DNA of 64,000 nucleotides from Artocarpus heterophyllus (lineage: Eukaryota; Streptophyta; Magnoliopsida; Rosales; Moraceae), in contig CM046332.1 of NCBI GenBank assembly GCA_025403435.1, positions 7,805,903 through 7,869,902 on the forward strand. The letters are read 5' to 3'. Shown here piece after piece: positions 49,237-60,273 of the stretch. The translations under genes and the position numbers were made by a program. Under the pieces are notes generated by a model. The model did not search any database, had not been told where the DNA came from, and saw nothing but the letters and a program-made list of their open reading frames with translations. Position 1 is the first letter of the stretch; each line of letters begins with the position of its first letter.

Positions 49237-51073
49237 TATTGGAAAAATAGTATGCAGTGGAATTTAAAAAATTTTTATATCAGAGTTTTTTTTAAAACAC
49301 AAGTTTGACACACTATATGCATAGATTAACCAGATCTTACTAACCTCTAGGTGCCAAAAAGCTCCTGCAAACAGTGAAGAGAAGTAACATTTTAGAAGGA
49401 CCTCAACCAACTGGCCTTCTTTGCTATTCTCTATCCACGATCAGAGTGCGTGTGGGCTCACATGTACAGCTGTTCAACCAGGTGACTCTCCTTCCAACCA
49501 ATTGAGAGAATCCAAAGCTAGTGTTCGTGATTTGTGAACAAGAGCTCTTAAGGAGTTTTAGAATCTCACTATCAGAGTTTCACTCTTTATCACTCAACAG
49601 ATCTAAATAATAATGAGACTCGCTGTTTTTTTATAGAGGTTGGACCCAAGACTCAGTTCTTATCATATAATGCCTCAAAATTTGAAGCAAAATAAAATTC
49701 GGATCAATATTTGATGAAATCTACGTGAAAACGCATGATCTTTTTATCACGCGGTCGGCATGCCGATCTATCTAGCCGGCATGCCGAACTTGCCTCATCG
49801 GCAAGCCAAACCTGAGGATCGGCATGCCGAACTGTTAATGAAAAAGTTATCCAATTAAAACAACTTTATCTAGAGAATCTCTAGGAAAATAAATGAATTC
49901 TTAATAATTTAACAAGTTTATCTTGAATTAATTCAAAATTAATGCAACCGATAAACGGACATGAATTATCCAATCTTGATAATTCAATAAGTTTATCTTG
50001 AATTAATTTTATCACAAAATTAATTCAACTGATAAACATACATAAATTATTTGATTTTACTAAATTTTAGCCAATCTGATAAATCTGACATAAGTCACGA
50101 GTTATTGGAAAAATACGCCGTATCGTTACAGGATTTTTGTGAGTTAGTAAAGAGGACTTGATGGACCTATATAGTTCAAGCTCCTAATAATTATGAAACC
50201 CAATATTCTAGATATACATTTCATAATTATCAACTCCAATGGTACTCCACTACAAGCTTGGAGCTACACTCTCGAACTACATAGAATTACGAAGCCCATA
50301 TAGCTAAGTCTCCATGACATATCATAGTGTATCGTATCCCCATAGGATTATCCATAATCGGCTTAAGGACAAGTTCTGTCATACCTTCCAATTATTTTTA
50401 TCTTACATTCCATTATCTCATCATTAGAAACCTTACCATCCAAAGACAGTATACCATTCGGTTACACCTATGTATCCAAATGGTTGAGCGCTCTAGTTTT
50501 TCAATTACAAGATAATACATATAAGAGGATATCACTACTCCTAAAGAGGAGCTATGGATTCCATATCTATGAATAATAGGTCTATGTTATCAAGAGTCAA
50601 GCCTCCAACGTACCGGCATGCATACCACTGTTAAAATGTGGGTTTCACCCTTTGGTATATTAAAAGACACAAGTCAAGACAACGGGCCCACTATTCATTT
50701 GAGGATTAAGATACAATACAAATGATTGTCTAAAGCGAATTGATTTGCCGATACAAAATTATTAATCCAACTCAATTCACTTTATGTCCTGATCTAACAC
50801 GTCATTACCTATGACAATATGCCAATGTTTCTATTCGCAGAGTCCACCTCCGATGGTCAAGACAAACCATTTCCCAATTAGGATATAGACAACATAACAA
50901 TATTTACATGAATAAAGCACCCGACTTTATTCCCTCGATTGCGGATGTTATGATTTAGACCATCACCTTAAGAATTATGTCTTCTGCATAATCTATCCAT
51001 CATATGCCCAATTCTTAAAAGTTTAGACTGGCAGTCTCGGACTTTTTGTTTGCTTAACATACATTCAACGAAT
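49237..51073 (-). repeat. Cop6 5' LTR, clipped
   Basis: Starts TATTGGAAAAATAGTATG beside the primer-binding site. It runs collinear with the left LTR as far as ACATACATTCAACGAA and then changes abruptly to unrelated sequence. Dyad units at 49755, 49776, 49798 and 49819 (21/22/21 bp), three of them well preserved. Confidence 0.9.
49755..49830. repeat. Phased dyad array in Cop6 5' LTR (4 units)
   Basis: TCGGCATGCCGA at 49755 and 49819 are perfect palindromes; CCGGCATGCCGA and TCGGCAAGCCAA lie between. Confidence 0.9.
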
Positions 51074-51216
51074 TACCATTTTTCCCCTCTATTATTTGTT
51101 CAAGTTACGAAGTAATGGCCTAAATAGTACATTTGAATTGCTATTTGGCAATGGATATGGATGTGATTTAATCCCCAAATTTGAGCCATTTTTGGAGCAG
51201 AACGCAAAGTAGCTAT

Positions 51217-51393
51217 CTAGAGAGTGAGCCCAGTGATGTTGTCCTCCTCATCACTCTCCATCTTGCTTAAACTTGCAATAGACTTGACTAGATTGCTCAG
51301 TTTGGAAGGAACCCTGAGAAACCCAAACGAAGAAGAAGACTTATCGAAGCCAAACACAGCTTTGTTTTCATTAGACTTAAACGTTGATAAGAT
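51217..51393 (-). CDS. Possible terminal exon of an unrecognised host gene
   Basis: On the minus strand an open frame of 58 codons without its own early ATG runs to a TAG at 51217-51219. A pyrimidine-rich tract (about 51420-51400) and an AG at 51377-51376 give a plausible acceptor, so the exon would begin at 51375. The translation has a Ser-rich stretch (FDKSSSSFGFLRVP), a basic segment (KLSNLVKSIASLSK) and an acidic end (MESDEEDNITGLTL), a composition more like a real protein than chance AT-rich sequence. I do not recognise the family. The upstream exons were not found, and the downstream side is cut by the clipped Cop6 LTR 144 bp later, so it may be a gene remnant. Confidence 0.4.
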   Translation of the reverse strand: MLSTFKSNENKAVFGFDKSSSSFGFLRVPSKLSNLVKSIASLSKMESDEEDNITGLTL

Positions 51394-52683
51394 TTAATTA
51401 TGGCAAAAAAGAGAAGAAAAAACACTACTTTTTGGGCCTTTTAGATTATTTTCTAGGGAATTTAAAATCAAAATATAAATTGTTGGATCCAAAAGGCCAT
51501 TTTGTCAAAATACTAAATTGGGGCCTATATAAAAAATAAAAAATTTAAAATGATAATATCCAAAATTTTAAATGAATGATTATAAATAAGTAAAGATACA
51601 ACTGCGCAGCTATCTTAAAAATAAATGAAAGTAATTTCAAATAATAAACAAACAGAATTTATATAGATTCAATCATCTACTAGGAGCATTCATGTCCATG
51701 TGCCATACATGCACTAATAAAGATCCTTGGGAGGAAGCACCAACAGGGTAGTGAGAGGCATCAACGACAATCCACAACACGAAGATCGATCGACTAACCT
51801 AAAAGGGAAAAGCATAGGGAGTGAGCACACAATGCCTGATAGGAAATCTATTACTTGCCCATCGGTTTTTCTTATTATTAGTACATTATCTACAATATCC
51901 TTTTGAAGTTAATCAACAAATTATATCAATATAAAAATTTATCGAGTTCACACTTTATCAAATGAATCAACAATTCGGAAATCTATGATCGTCACTCAAA
52001 TTCTTTCGCAGACATCCCAAGTTGTTAATGAAAGAAAGGAAACAAAGAAGTATTTATAATAAGTTACGTTGTGCCCTAAATGAGCAATATGTGTCCATTG
52101 TGTCATGAACATGCACCCCGTAAGATAGGCCATATAGCATCGACAATACCATCAATATGAAATGCCCATTGTATCCAACAAATGAGTACCCCGTAGGATA
52201 TAATTTTGACATACATTTTGGATGGCCTTAGAAATTGTCTGACAGTGCTGTGTAAGGACTCAACATTTAGAGGATCTAGTTACAACCTATCTAACTACTA
52301 AAACTTATCCTAAATCATTCTATCTATGTTAGTTAGTTTTGATGAAATTTTGGTAACATAACGGCTTATTTTTATTAAAACAAAAAATTTTAAACATACA
52401 AGAAAGCGTTTTGCAATTACATTGTGGTGCACAATAAGTTCAAGACACACCGCCCAAAGCAATTATATTATATCACATAACTAAAATTTACCCAATATTA
52501 TTCACCATTCTATCCACATCAATCAAATCATAAAAATTTCATTTTCAAGGCCACACTTATATATCATATCATTGACCCAAATCTTAAACCAAAAATGAAC
52601 GTGCAAGCATCCCATATGTATATAAAAAACCAATCTCATGATCAAAATGCACATAAAATCAATTCAACAACAAGTTTTAGTTA

Positions 52684-52811
52684 ACAGTAATAGTAGTAAT
52701 AACAACAAAATTAATGATAATAATAACAACAGCAGCAGCAACAACAACAATAAGAGCAACACATCAATAATCATAAAAGCAATAACAACAACAACAACAA
52801 CAATAACAATA
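52684..52811. repeat. Imperfect trinucleotide microsatellite (AAC/AAT/AGC)
   Basis: Runs of AAC, AAT/ATA and AGC triplets in tandem. It produces a Leu/Val-rich antisense frame that should not be read as a protein. Confidence 0.9.
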
Positions 52812-53100
52812 TGTTGAAATCCAAATAATTTAGTGTTCAATTCCAAATTTTTATTAACTAATTCAATAAATATATCACAAGAGGTGAGTAATAGGGTCCC
52901 TACAGACTTCGTCGACCATGTTAGGTAGTAAAAAGATTTGAAACATAGTCACTGTTGAAACTTTGAATCGTCAACTTTGCCTTTGGAATTCCATCTCACA
53001 AATCCTACACCATGAACGTGTCTAGAACATCAAAAGCAGGCCAGAATGACATCCGTCTAGTAACTGTTGACCAACATTGACCATGTTTCATTGGTGGTGA

Positions 53101-53295
53101 TTGAGGTTGACCAGCAAGGTGGCAGAAGTGACTACCACAAAAACGAAGTTCTCAATACAAGGATCACCATTCCAAAGTTGGTTTTTCAAAATAGAGCTTG
53201 ATTTGCCAAAAAATGATACAAAAACGACAAAAAGGGGCAGCGTATGGCTAGATTTTTCGGTGATGATTCGGTTGAAGAGGGACTACGTATTGTTC
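53101..53295 (+). pseudogene. Open frame split by the CopS solo LTR (left part)
   Basis: 65 codons open after a TGA, with no ATG at its start, ending at the CopS target duplication. If CopS and one copy of the duplication are removed, the frame continues in phase at 55199 for another 36 codons to a TAG at 55307. The N-terminal part reads as Lys/Thr-rich, then SPFQSWFFKIELDLPKND. No family recognised. About 100 open codons in moderately GC-rich sequence could be chance, or the relic of a gene or another transposon. Confidence 0.25.
53291..53295. repeat. Left target-site duplication of CopS (TGTTC)
   Basis: TGTTC before the LTR, repeated exactly at 55194-55198. Confidence 0.92.
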
Positions 53296-53651
53296 TATTG
53301 GAAAGTAGTACGTAGCAAAATTTAAAATAAGAGTTATTTCTAAAATACAAGTTTGACATGTTAAATACATAATTAATGACTGAAGTCAGCAGGAATCCGT
53401 GTAGAGAAGAACATTCCGAAAGTGCCTCAACCAATTAGTCTTCTTTACTATTCTCTATCCATAATCGAAACATGGGTGGTTGCACATTGTATAGCTTTTC
53501 CACTGGTAACTCTCCTTCCAACCACTTAAGAAATCCTAGAGCTAAGGTTCTAAATGTTGAACAATAGCTCTCAGGGAGTTTTAGAGTTTCTCTCACTAGA
53601 GTACTCACTCTGCTTCTCAAATGATATATATTACAAAGAAAACTCACCCCC

Positions 53652-53659
53652 TATTTATA
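53652..53659 (-). promoter_or_regulatory. TATA box of CopS
   Basis: Minus-strand TATAAATA in the same relative position as TATAAAAA of Cop2 and Cop5; the dyad array begins about 110 bp upstream. Confidence 0.65.
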
Positions 53660-53768
53660 GTGGTCGAATTTAGGGCTAAGCCTTATCAAATTAGGCCTTA
53701 AAATTCAAGTCTGGATCAACCTCTGATGAAAAAATGGGTAAAAAACACGTATACTGATTATTGCATGT

Positions 53769-53864
53769 TTGGCATGCCGATCTAGGAGATCAGCCTACCA
53801 AACTTATTCCATCGGCCTACTAAATTTTCCATCGATCTGTTGAACTTTTCCATCGGCTTGCCGA
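53769..53864. repeat. Phased dyad array in CopS (5 units)
   Basis: Starts at 53769, 53790, 53812, 53832 and 53853 (21, 22, 20, 21 bp). One unit more than the standard copia LTR. Confidence 0.85.
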
Positions 53865-55193
53865 CCATGCAATAATCTAAAATCCTCAGAATATCTTATT
53901 TTCACCTGGGAATCTTTGACAGGGCTTTAGTTTTAATAGAAATAACCCAACAGAGAAGTTATCTTATTAAAATATCATATACAGATAATCCCATAATAAA
54001 TAAAATATTATCCAAATAATTATACATGTTTATCTTAAATTAATTTACAAAATTAAATCCAGTCTTATCGAATTTCAATCAATCTAATAATTTAACATAA
54101 GTCATCAATATGTAGGAAAAACATACCGTATCGTTACAAGATTTATTGTGAGCTAACAAAGGAGACTCGATGAACATATATTGTTTAATCTCCTATAATT
54201 ATAAAGTGCAATATCCTAGATACATATGTAATAATTATCAACTCTAACACTACTCTACTTAAAGCTTAGAGTTGCACTCTCAAACTATATAAAATTACAA
54301 AGCTCCAACAAGCTAATCGTCCATGACATATCACGATATGTCACATCCCTATAGGATATTCATAATCGACTTAAGGATAAATTCCATTTTAGCTTCTTGA
54401 TTATTTTTATTTTACGTTCCATTATCACAACATTGAAATACTTACTGTTTATAAATAGTATTCCATTTGGCTTCACCTATGCATTCAAATGGTTAAGCGC
54501 TTCAATCTTCCAATTGCAGGATAATGCATATAAGAGAATATCATTAACTCTATAAAAGAGCTGTGGATTCGATATCTATGAATAACGAGTCTATGTCTAT
54601 CAAGAGTTATGTCTCTAACGTACTGGTATGCGTACCATCATTAAAACAAGATGTCACCCTTTAGTATATTAAAAGACATAAGTCAAGAATAAGGGCCCAT
54701 TAGTCATTTCAAGAATAAGATACAACACATTATTGTCTAAAGTGAATTCATTTGAACAAACAGAATTATTAACGAAATCAATTCAACTTTTGTCCCGATC
54801 TAACACATCATCACCTTTAACACTGTACCAATCTTTCTACTCATGGAGTCCCACTTTAATGACCAAGACAAGCCATCTCTCGTTAGGAATGCAGACAACA
54901 GAACAATGTTAGCATGAATAAAGCACCTAACTTTATTCATTCAATTGCGGATCTTATAATTTAGACCATCACCTTTAAGATTCATGTCTTCTACATAATA
55001 TGTCCATCATATACTCGATTATTAAAGGTTTAGATTGATATTCTCAAATTTTTATTTGCTTATCATACATTCAACATAAATGAACATAAAGAGGACAACA
55101 TTTGCTATATGGATAACAAATAAATTATTTACTAATAAAATGTCTTCAAAAACTTATTACAACATTTTACTCCTTAAGGCACTATGTCTAACA

Positions 55194-55198
55194 TGTTC
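55194..55198. repeat. Right target-site duplication of CopS (TGTTC)
   Basis: Identical to 53291-53295. Confidence 0.92.
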
Positions 55199-55887
55199 TC
55201 CTCGATGAGAGGAATGCAATGGTGTGACAGGCCAGAAAAACCAGGGCCAAACGGCGCCAGAATCGACCTTAGAAGGTCCAAAAGGGTGGTGGATTTTGTC
55301 CTTCTCTAGTAGCCTATGGTGAGTCAGACAACGATACTTCAGCATCAGGGTTTTTAGGTGGAAACGCTCCTTTTTGACTGACGTGTGTGTCGATCAGTGG
55401 CCAGAGATGAGTCAGATGGGGAGAGGCAGTGAAAAGGGGAATTCTTCGTGGGTGTTAGAAGAAGAAGGAGAGAAAGGGAAAGAAGAAAACAAAAAAAAAA
55501 GAAAAAGAAGATATGAAAAGTCAGGGTGGAAGTCTTTTGGGTGGGTCACATAGGAAAAGATTTGATCTTTATGATCAGATCTTTTTTTTTTTTTTTGAAT
55601 TTTCTTGAATAGTTTCTAGAATGAATTTCTACCCTAAAATTGTCAAAATTTTCAAATTAGCCCAAAATTATGAATTCTTTTTCAATTAAAACCATGGGTT
55701 TTATAGATTTAATTGATTTTACTTTTGAATTGATTACTTGCTTTGGTTAGATGGTTTTAATTTTCATTCATCTAATTCCAGCGTTTCTTTGCTAATCAGT
55801 TTGCTTGGGAGATGGGCCTTCCTCTTGATTGAATGGAAGCCTTTAAGATTGCTCTTGAGCTAGACCATCCTTGAGGTGTGATGGTTT
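55199..55887. other. Unclassified spacer between CopS and Gyp2
   Basis: Begins with the right part of the split frame (55199-55309). It then has a purine-rich GA/AAG tract (about 55440-55520), a T-run near 55581-55597 and AT-rich sequence. No gene recognised. Confidence 0.6.
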
Positions 55888-56167
55888 TGTAACGCCCCGA
55901 AATAAATTAAGTAATGTTAGTGTATAAAATGGTGAATTAGTGTGCCATAATGAATAATTTAACTAAATTTGATCATTTTATGAAATTTCTAAATTAATGT
56001 TATTTTTATTATTTTTATTTTAATGATTTTTAGTTACTCCTAAATACTTCTAATTTGCTATTTCAAATTTTGTAACAAAACAATTTGTCAAATGTCAAAA
56101 ATGCTTGTTTTGTAAAACTATGGGTGGCACACGGTTTCCACACAATGAAACTTCCCACTTATTCCCC

Positions 56168-56175
56168 TATTTATA
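56168..56175 (+). promoter_or_regulatory. TATA-like element of Gyp2
   Basis: TATTTATA directly upstream of a CT-rich tract (56176-56285), matching the arrangement in Gyp1. Confidence 0.6.
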
Positions 56176-56737
56176 CCCCCTCTCTCACTTTCTCTCCTCA
56201 CTCTCTCTCTATGTCTCTCACGTCTCTCTCTTCCTCTTTCCTTCACTGCCTCTCTTTCTCTCTCTTCCTCTCTCAATTTTTGCTTTAAAAATCAAGCCAA
56301 GCTTTTGGTTTAGTGGATTGGAGGCTCAGGAACGCAATTGAGCAACCAAAAACACGATTTCAAGCTTAAATCCAAGGTTAGTTTTCAAATTTCAAAACTT
56401 TTTCAATTTTTTAATTTTTCTTGTATTTTGAAATATAAGTTCATTTAAGCTTAGAAAACTCTTAATCTAAGTTAGATAAACTTAAAACAACTAGAATCTA
56501 AGCTTTGTTTGATCAAAAACCGATTTAAATCAAGATTTTTCATTTTTCTCTATTTTCAGAATTTTTCAAAATCATTGTTTAAGCCTTGTTTAAATTGGTT
56601 CAAAAGTGTTTTATATTATTTTTCTATCATCTATGATTGTTTTCCATGCCTAAGAACTAAGAAAAATAGGTTGAAATAAGGAATTAAGCTCGGGGAGGCT
56701 GAGAACCCGTGCCTGGAAAATTATGGAATTTTTCAGT

Positions 56738-56882
56738 TCTGTAGGCTAAACTTCGTGTTCAGCAAGCTGGATTCATACGTTCGGTAGGCCGAATATAGAA
56801 AAGTTCAGCCGACCGGACCTGGTTTTTCGACAGGCCGAACTGCACAGTTCGGTAAGCCAAACCAGGGTGACCGATAGGCCGA
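56738..56882. repeat. Phased dyad array in Gyp2 (7 units)
   Basis: Starts at 56738, 56759, 56781, 56805, 56827, 56849 and 56871 (21, 22, 24, 22, 22, 22 bp). Confidence 0.87.
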
Positions 56883-58087
56883 CCTAGGCTGACCGGGCAT
56901 GGTGAAAATTTGTTATTTTTCATCCGTTTTTGTTGTTTTGAACCTAGATTGAAATTCTAACTTTATAAAAAGATTTTATAAGTACAAATGGCACACTAGG
57001 ACAACATGAGATAGCTTAGCAACGTGGGATATCTCAAGCTAGATACTGATAGACCTAGTTACTATACATTTAAGGTTGTTCGTAGTTCTATGGAGCTAAC
57101 ATACAGTAGAGTGGGATTGTGGTGCTGAGTCATGACACTGGATATTAAGGTAGGACTTCTACCCTTTCTTTGGTAACATAATTTTTAAATGATCTTGGCC
57201 TCAAAAGGATTTTTATCGATTAATTTCATAAACAGTGGATTGAGGTGAATTTCATAATGAACTCCATAATAAATGTAAATGAAAAATATTCGGTAAAAGG
57301 AGATTTTTAATAATTATAGAAAATATATAGAAGGACATGATACCATATCAGAGATCGGATCATGTAGCATGCGACCTTGGGGTCAGGTCCTGAAACCTAG
57401 CTGGGCCACTACGGTGGTGTTCTACATATGGTTTGCTTAGGAAAAAGAAGATGATATTCTTTCTGGTCGACCAATAAATGATTTTGGTAAGAATAATTTT
57501 TTATTAAATTTTATATATGTATTCAAGTCTATTTTCTAAATTAGTTTTCGAATAATGAAGTTTTCTTTTAAAATTAAATGTTTCTAAAAATATAGTCCTA
57601 TTGAGCCTTTTGCTCATGTTTTATTTGTTTTTATAACTTTTTCCCCATTCTAGGTGGATTTCAGCTTAGGATCGGATAAGAGTCCATAGACAGGACACAA
57701 GAGCAATAGAAGAACCCAGTAGGTTATTTAAATTACTAAATCAAGGCATGTAATATTCTAACTCTCTCTCTTTACTTGGACTGTGGTTGTAATATAACAG
57801 TGTCAGTATTATATGTGTGCACAAGATGTGGGTTAGTGAGACCCATTCTCATTTCTTTTTATTTCTTTATTACTTTCTTATTGTTTACGTTTACTTTGAT
57901 ATTCTTATTTGTTTAATTATTATAAATACTTGTTTTTTTAAAAAAAAGGTTTTAAAAATTTCCACATTTTCATAATTAATTTAAATATTTAAACTCATGT
58001 TTTAACTAAATTTTTACTTAATTAACTTAATTAACCCGTCACGTTACCTCCCATTTGTCGGGGCGTGACAAGTTTTCATGGGAGTTT

Positions 58088-58380
58088 GGGCCTGTTTGGC
58101 ACAACTTCTATTTGTACTTTTAGTTGGTAAAAGAAGAGAAGTAAAAGCTGTAGCTTTTCAATAAGTATTTAGAACCATATTTTTAAAAGAGGTTTTATGA
58201 GTCAAAATTGTTTCAATTTTTTTGTTACAAAAATATTATATATAAGCTTATAATATATTATAAGTGCTTTTTTATGAGTCAAAGTTTATTTCAGAAGTGC
58301 TTTTTTAAGAAACTACATTTTGTAACTTTAACATGAAGCACTTATTGAGAGCAAAAGTACTTTGACAGTTTATCCAAACA
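58088..58380. mobile_element. Possible miniature inverted-repeat element (hAT-like)
   Basis: Left side GGGCCTGTTTGGCACAACTT and right side reading inward TGTTTGGATAAACTGTC are imperfect inverted ends, and both are followed by GTACTTTT. GGGCCTGTTTGG is a common terminus of plant hAT-type miniature elements. The right terminus is degraded and no target duplication was identified. Confidence 0.4.
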
Positions 58381-59551
58381 CTTGCAAAAGCAGTTTTTTA
58401 ACTCAGGAAGTGTCACGCCCCGGAGTACGAGAGGTGACGTGGCAGAATATTTAGATTAATTAAAAGAGAATTTAATTAAAAATCGAGAGTTTGAGAATCA
58501 AATTAAATAAAAATTAAGAAGATTTCCACCATATTTTATAAAAGAATTTATAAATATTAAGCAAATAATAATAATTAATTAAAAACCGCGAATATGGGTT
58601 CCACAACCCACAACTTGTGCACACACATGGTTCTGACAATATCATAAATACAATTACAGTCCAAGTACAAATAAAGTTAAAGTCTTACATGCCTTGATTT
58701 AATAATACAAAATATAAATAAACTCTCCTATTGCTCCTGAGTTCGGTCCGAAGAATCCTCTCCAAACCTAAATGGGAAACCACCTAGAAGGGGGAAATTT
58801 AAAACAATAAAATGTGAGCGAAAGGCTCAGTAGGACTATGTTTTATAAATAATTTAATTTGAAGAAACAGTTCATTGTTAGGAGTACTCAAAAGAAAACT
58901 TAAATAAATAAATACATAATTTGAGTAGAGCCGTTCTGACACAGAACAGTCTACTCGTACAATCAAAAACACCATTTTTTCTTTTACCTAGGCAAACCAT
59001 GATATCACCACCGTAGTGGCCCAGCTGGGTTTCGGGACCTACCCCCAAGGTCGATCGCTACACGACCCAATCTCTGATATGGCATCATGCCCATGTGTTT
59101 ATTATCATTATCATTCAAAACCCTATTACCGAGTGTTGTCAATTACATTTATTATGAAATTCATTTCAGATCACGGTATATTAAAATATAACCGATAAAA
59201 CCATTTTCAAACAACCGTTGAAAACATTTTGATAGAAATCCTTTTCAAAGCCAAATCATTTCAAAACCAGGCTACCAAAGAAATAGGATAGAAGTCCTAC
59301 CTCAATACTCGTGCCGGTGCCCCACACCGCAATCTTGGTCCACTATACGTTAGCTCCACGGAACCACAAACGATCCTAAATACAAACTAAGTCGATCAAT
59401 ATCTAGTTCGAGACATTCTATGTTACTAAATCATTTCATGATGCCCTAGTGTGCCATTTGTACCTTTAAAATCATCCTATAAGGTTGGGATTTAAATCAG
59501 GGTTCAAAACAGTGAAAACGGGTAAAAATCACAAAATTTTCTATGCCTCGG

Positions 59552-59697
59552 TCGGCCTGCCGGACGCCCTGCTTCGGCCTGCCGAACTGCACAGTTCGGC
59601 CTGCCGGAAGCAAAGTTCGGTCGGCCGAACATTTCCCCAGATTCGGCCTGCTGGTCGGAAGAACACCGGCCTGTCGATCATCACTCCGGCCTGCCGA
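59552..59697. repeat. Phased dyad array in Gyp3 LTR (7 units)
   Basis: Starts at 59552, 59574, 59596, 59617, 59643, 59666 and 59686 (22, 22, 21, 26, 23, 20 bp). Several units are full TCGGCCTGCCGAAC. Overlapping frames rich in Arg/Pro/Ala on both strands come only from the repeat. Confidence 0.9.
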
Positions 59698-60265
59698 ACT
59701 GGGAAAATCCAGAAATCCCAGCCACAGGTTTCTCGATCCCCAAAATCCAAATCTTGTTTCCAACCTGTTTTCTCAAATCCCAGGCATGAAAAACAATTAT
59801 AGTTGATAGCAAAACATTCTAAAACATGTTTGGACTCATTTAAACAAGATTTGAACTCAAAATCCTCAAAAATCCGAAAATGAGAAAATGAGGGGAAAAA
59901 TGAAAAACCTTGAATCCAATCCGTTTTTCTTCAATCTAAGCTTAGATTCTAGTTGTTCTAAGTTCATTTAACTCAAACACAAGGTTTTCTAGGCTTAAAC
60001 AAACCTAGATTTCAGAAATACACAAAATTGAAAATTTTGTAAAAAGTTTAGAAATTTCGAATCTAACCTCGAATCGAAGCTTCAATCCGCGTTCTCGGTT
60101 GCCGAATCACGTCCCCGAGCTTCCTCCTTGCTGTCCCGAAGCTTGGATTCGAATGTGGTTTCAAAAATTTGAGAGAGAGATGTAGAGAGAGAGAGGCTGC
60201 CGAGAAAGAGAGAGGGAAGAGAGAGGGAGATGCGTGAGAGTGAGGAGAGAGAGAGGAAGGAAGGA

Positions 60266-60273
60266 AATAAATA
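60266..60273 (-). promoter_or_regulatory. TATA-like element of Gyp3 LTR
   Basis: Minus-strand TATTTATT followed by a CT-rich tract, as in Gyp1 and Gyp2. Confidence 0.5.

Larger units (their letters stand above)
42139..51073 (-). mobile_element. Cop6: Ty1/copia element with clipped 5' LTR
   Basis: Left LTR 42139-44145, gag-pol 44160-48108, leader 48109-49236 with an internal deletion, exact primer-binding site, and a right LTR from 49237 that stops near 51073, roughly 120 bp short of its expected end. AGTAA lies directly before the left LTR (42134-42138); the matching duplication cannot be checked because the right end is lost. Confidence 0.92.
51074..53295. other. Unclassified sequence between Cop6 and CopS
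   Basis: Contains the possible terminal exon at 51217-51393, a trinucleotide microsatellite (52684-52811) and the left half of an open frame split by CopS (53101-53295). The remainder, about 51450-52680, is AT-rich; no element or exon was recognised. Confidence 0.6.
53296..55193 (-). mobile_element. CopS: solo copia LTR, 1898 bp
   Basis: TATTGGAAAGTAGTACG ... GTCTAACA with no internal sequence on either side and a perfect 5-bp duplication, so it formed by LTR-LTR recombination. Diverged subfamily. Minus-strand TATAAATA at 53652-53659; five dyad units at 53769-53864 upstream of it. Confidence 0.93.
55888..58070 (+). mobile_element. Gyp2: solo gypsy LTR, 2183 bp
   Basis: TGTAACGCCCC ... GGGGCGTGACA, same family as Gyp1 and Gyp3. 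No internal sequence on either side. Flanking five bases are GGTTT (55883-55887) and AGTTT (58071-58075), four of five matching, so a target duplication with one later change is likely. TATTTATA at 56168-56175 precedes a long CT tract; dyad array 56738-56882. Confidence 0.9.

Noticed and set aside
52664..52846. Minus-strand Leu/Val-rich frame resembling a membrane segment
   Set aside because: Translation of the AAC/AAT/AGC microsatellite.
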